From a bacterium (GTDB lineage: Bacteria > Hydrogenedentota > Hydrogenedentia > Hydrogenedentiales > SLHB01): a stretch of DNA of 9,335 nt. Of this stretch, positions 6,868-9,335 are shown piece by piece. The notes below the pieces were generated by a model that was not told the origin of the DNA, did not search any database, and saw only the letters and a program-made list of their open reading frames with translations. Numbering within the stretch: the stretch's first letter is position 1; each line of letters begins with the position of its first letter. A program made the position numbers and the translations under genes. The stretch is from assembly GCA_024231375.1 (NCBI GenBank), contig JAAEQP010001164.1, forward strand, positions 1-9,335. The letters run 5' to 3'.

Positions 6868-9335
6868 ATGGGACGCGCAATGCGGAAACTGGGATTGCCT
6901 CAGGCGAGTGAGTCTGCGGGCGAGACGAGGGAAAACGGGGACTGTACCAAGCGAGCGAGTCTGCGAGCGAGACGGGACTGTCCCCGCTTTCCCATGCGCA
7001 TACCGTTCTGCCTGTTCGTCATCCTCACATCATGCGCCGTCGCCGGACAGGCATCCGCTGCCTCTGAACCGCCACAGGCCGCCGTCCTGGGTCCTGTGAC
7101 CGGAGATAGCCCCGGTACCGTGACGACCGGTGTCGCCGATCAACTCAAACAGGCCGGCTACGACGTCACCACCATTGGTGCGGACACCCTCTGCGATCCG
7201 ACGAAACTCACTACCGACCGCTTCGACCTCCTCGCCCTGCCCGACGCATCGGCATTGCCCGTGCGTGCCATGGGCCCCCTGGGCACGTACCTCAAACAAG
7301 GTGGCGACCTCATCGCCTTCCGCGCACCCTTGTGGCAACGCGCACTCATCGAGACCGACGACGGATGGATCGACCGCGGTCAGTTCCAACGCCGCTACGC
7401 GGACACCATGCCTGACCACGTCGTATGCGCCTTCACCGCAGACGAAATGGCCTCGTGGATTCGCACCTGCGACACACCCGCCAATCCGACCAGGGTCGGT
7501 AGTATTGCGGAGGGCCCCGCGCCCGGTGCCCGCGCATTGCACGTCGATATGCCGGTGCTTTCAGGCTGGGATACCGTTCAGTCGCCGGAATTCGATACGC
7601 CCTTTCCCGAAGGCCACACGCTCACCGTCTTCGCCGCCAAGGGCGGTCCGCACACGACGGATCTATCCATTGAATGGAGGGAGAAGGACGGGTCGCGGTG
7701 GATCGCCGTGATTCCTCTGACCAGCGAATGGCGCTTGTACGCCGTGCCGCCCGAAGCGTTCAAGTTTTGGCAGAGCGTCCCCAGCCGCAAAGGCGACCGC
7801 TTCCGACCCGAGAACGCGTTGCGCATGGCCATCGGTCTGGCATACACCCATACACATACTCCCGGCGACGACAACGTCTACTGGGTCGGTCCCATCGGTA
7901 CGTCGAAATCGTCGCCCTTCTACGACGAACTCCTGGCCGAAGGCGAAGCGCCGGCCATGGATACGCTCTACCCAGCGTACAAGCTGTTCGAGTGTACCGA
8001 AGTCAGTCACCTTCAGTACCGGCCCGACCAAGCCATCCTTCAGGGCACGGTGCCGCCAACCCCCAAGACGATTCTTTCTCCCCACCCACGACCGAAAGGC
8101 AGCGGATTCGACAAGGGGCAGCAATGGCGCTGGATGCCTCTCATGGAAGCGTATACCGATGACGGCGAATGGCGCGGCACGCCCGTAACGCTCACGGCCC
8201 ACGCCGACGGCCCGTTCAGAGGCGGGATATGGGCATCCTTCGGCGTACAGGACCCCGAATGGTACGAGGATGCCGCGGTGCTGGACATGGTCGGCAAGAT
8301 TGCGCGTCGTATGCAGCGCGGCTGCTTTCTCATCGACGGAGGGTCAGACTTCTACACGTACTTCGACGATCAACTTCTCACATTGGGCGCTACCGCATGC
8401 AATCTTGGACCGGATTCTCGTGAAGCACTCTCCACGCGTGTCGTCGTCATGGATCGAAAGACGCGGAAGACCTTGGAAACATTGGAGGGGTTCATACCGG
8501 CCGGGCCGGGCCAGACAGCGCAACTGGCCCGGCAATGGCATCCCGGCGAATGGCCCGAAGAAGGATTGCTTGTTGTTGCCCAGCTACTGGCCGGCGAAAC
8601 CATCATCGACCACGTGCAACACGAAGCCCACGTCTGGCGGCCGAAAGCGAATCCCTCGTACATGACCGTCGAGAACGGCGAGTTCATGCTGGACGGCAAG
8701 CGCTGGCGCGCTCACGGCGTCAACTACATGCCCTCGTCCGGTGTTGGCACCGAAGACTGGGACTACTTCGAGCATTGGGTCGGTGCGCGTGCCTACGACC
8801 CGGAGATCATCCAACGCGACCTCGATTACTGCAAGGATCTCGGCCTGAATTCGGTCAGCATCTTCATCCACTACGAGTCCCTCGAATCGCAGAACCTGCT
8901 CGACCTGCTTCGGCGTCTCGACGTGATGGGCATGAAAGCCAATCTCTCGCTCCGGCCCGGCACGCCCATGGATTTCGAATGGGACAAGATGCGCCACCTC
9001 ATTGAGTACTACCGCATCGCCGAACACGACGCAGTCTTCGCCCTCGACCTGGCGTGGGAACCCATGTTCTGGGACCACGACAAACGCGTACGGTGGGACA
9101 AGGATTGGGAAGCCTGGATCGTCGAACGCTACGGTAGCGTCGAGAACGCGGAAGAAGACTGGGCGTTCGCCGTGCCGCGCGACGCCGATGGGAACGTGAC
9201 GAATCCCGTCATTCCCCAGACCGACGAGGACGGCCCGTGGCGCGTTATGACGGCCGCCTACCGCCGCTTCCTCGATACGTTGCTCTATGAGAAGTACAGC
9301 GCCGCGCGCGCGCTGGTCCGCACACTCGACCCGCA
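6868..9335 (+). CDS. Secreted multidomain glycoside hydrolase (C-terminus cut by window)
   Basis: The frame stays open for 822 codons to the window end. I place the start at 6868 because of its Shine-Dalgarno site. The ATG at 6994 (residue 43) begins the actual signal sequence, MRIPFCLFVILTSC, where LTSC could be a lipobox; otherwise cleavage after GQASA. Numbered from 6868: about 70-157 resembles the flavodoxin/GATase-like domain found beside GH-A glycosidases (FDLLALPDASALP, LKQGGDLIAF). About 215-344 is a carbohydrate-binding-module-like beta-sandwich (ARALHVDMP to YWVGPIG). About 390-500 may be the rest of the GATase-like fold. About 517-592 is Ig-like. About 598 onward is a TIM-barrel start (GEFMLDGKRWRAHGVNYMP). 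It includes the beta-4 motif LDLAWEP, with E731 the likely acid/base, as in clan GH-A. The nucleophile strand would lie past the window end. The exact GH family is not recognised. The upstream esterase is a likely partner. Confidence 0.8.
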   Translation, partial: MGRAMRKLGLPQASESAGETRENGDCTKRASLRARRDCPRFPMRIPFCLFVILTSCAVAGQASAASEPPQAAVLGPVTGDSPGTVTTGVADQLKQAGYDVTTIGADTLCDPTKLTTDRFDLLALPDASALPVRAMGPLGTYLKQGGDLIAFRAPLWQRALIETDDGWIDRGQFQRRYADTMPDHVVCAFTADEMASWIRTCDTPANPTRVGSIAEGPAPGARALHVDMPVLSGWDTVQSPEFDTPFPEGHTLTVFAAKGGPHTTDLSIEWREKDGSRWIAVIPLTSEWRLYAVPPEAFKFWQSVPSRKGDRFRPENALRMAIGLAYTHTHTPGDDNVYWVGPIGTSKSSPFYDELLAEGEAPAMDTLYPAYKLFECTEVSHLQYRPDQAILQGTVPPTPKTILSPHPRPKGSGFDKGQQWRWMPLMEAYTDDGEWRGTPVTLTAHADGPFRGGIWASFGVQDPEWYEDAAVLDMVGKIARRMQRGCFLIDGGSDFYTYFDDQLLTLGATACNLGPDSREALSTRVVVMDRKTRKTLETLEGFIPAGPGQTAQLARQWHPGEWPEEGLLVVAQLLAGETIIDHVQHEAHVWRPKANPSYMTVENGEFMLDGKRWRAHGVNYMPSSGVGTEDWDYFEHWVGARAYDPEIIQRDLDYCKDLGLNSVSIFIHYESLESQNLLDLLRRLDVMGMKANLSLRPGTPMDFEWDKMRHLIEYYRIAEHDAVFALDLAWEPMFWDHDKRVRWDKDWEAWIVERYGSVENAEEDWAFAVPRDADGNVTNPVIPQTDEDGPWRVMTAAYRRFLDTLLYEKYSAARALVRTLDP
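6904..6993 (+). repeat. Composite repeat element inside the glycosidase 5' end
   Basis: Two 24-base direct repeats, 6904-6927 and 6951-6974, match at 22 of 24 positions. Each is itself a near-tandem GCGAGCGAG-TCT-GCGAGCGAG-ACG. Interleaved is an inverted pair, 6929-6948 against 6974-6993, matching at 17 of 20 positions and carrying the GGGGACTGT / GGGACTGTCCCC core. Bases 6970-6986 are identical to 1-17 of the window. No transposase gene is present, so this looks like a small non-autonomous dispersed element. The whole stretch stays open in the glycosidase frame and would encode a polar, Arg/Glu-rich segment. Confidence 0.75.

Noticed and set aside
6904..6974. CRISPR array
   Set aside because: There are only two repeat units, which are internally repetitive and overlap an inverted repeat. 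There is no series of unique spacers and no cas gene.

Overview
The window is a high-GC bacterial stretch in which every credible gene lies on the + strand. All five encode exported proteins with N-terminal signal sequences. The mix suggests a polysaccharide-degrading, large-genome bacterium of the Planctomycetota, Lentisphaerota or Hydrogenedentota kind: a very long carboxypeptidase-regulatory-like repeat protein, a LolA/DUF2092-like domain fused to a TlpA-type redoxin, a secreted esterase, a multidomain glycoside hydrolase, and dispersed repeats built around GGGACTGTCCC. That placement is inference from gene content; there is no rRNA or phylogenetic marker here.

Layout. 1-28: edge of a dispersed repeat. 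60-749: small secreted helical protein, overlapping by 4 bases (ATGA) the gene at 746-4198, a 1150-residue exported protein with about nine beta-sandwich repeats and a helical C-terminal part. 4199-4325: intergenic stretch with perfect small hairpins. 4326-5588: one gene interrupted by an in-frame TGA at 5262-5264. 5589-5714: intergenic, with an 8-bp stem-loop. 5715-6848: alpha/beta-hydrolase. 6868 to the window end (truncated): multidomain clan GH-A-like glycosidase whose 5' end contains a second, more complete copy of the repeat (6904-6993).

The main discovery candidate is the gene at 4326-5588. A naive caller splits it into a truncated protein ending at 5264 and a small orphan at 5283-5588. 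Both halves are in the same frame, and the TGA stands exactly where a TlpA/thioredoxin-like protein has the first cysteine of its CxxC motif, giving U-P-A-C. Fourteen bases downstream is a perfect 7-bp hairpin (5279-5295) at the distance and with the loop G expected of a bacterial SECIS. I read it as a selenocysteine-containing (UxxC) redoxin fused to a LolA/DUF2092-like domain.

The second noteworthy structure is the repeat at 6904-6993. It sits between a good Shine-Dalgarno/ATG and the signal peptide of the glycosidase, is about 90 nt long, and keeps the frame open. It would therefore either be translated as an N-terminal extension or separate the ribosome binding site from the signal-peptide start.

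Functionally, 5715-6848 and the following glycosidase (19-nt gap) look like an esterase plus glycosidase pair acting outside the cytoplasm. The first two genes form a translationally coupled pair of unknown role.
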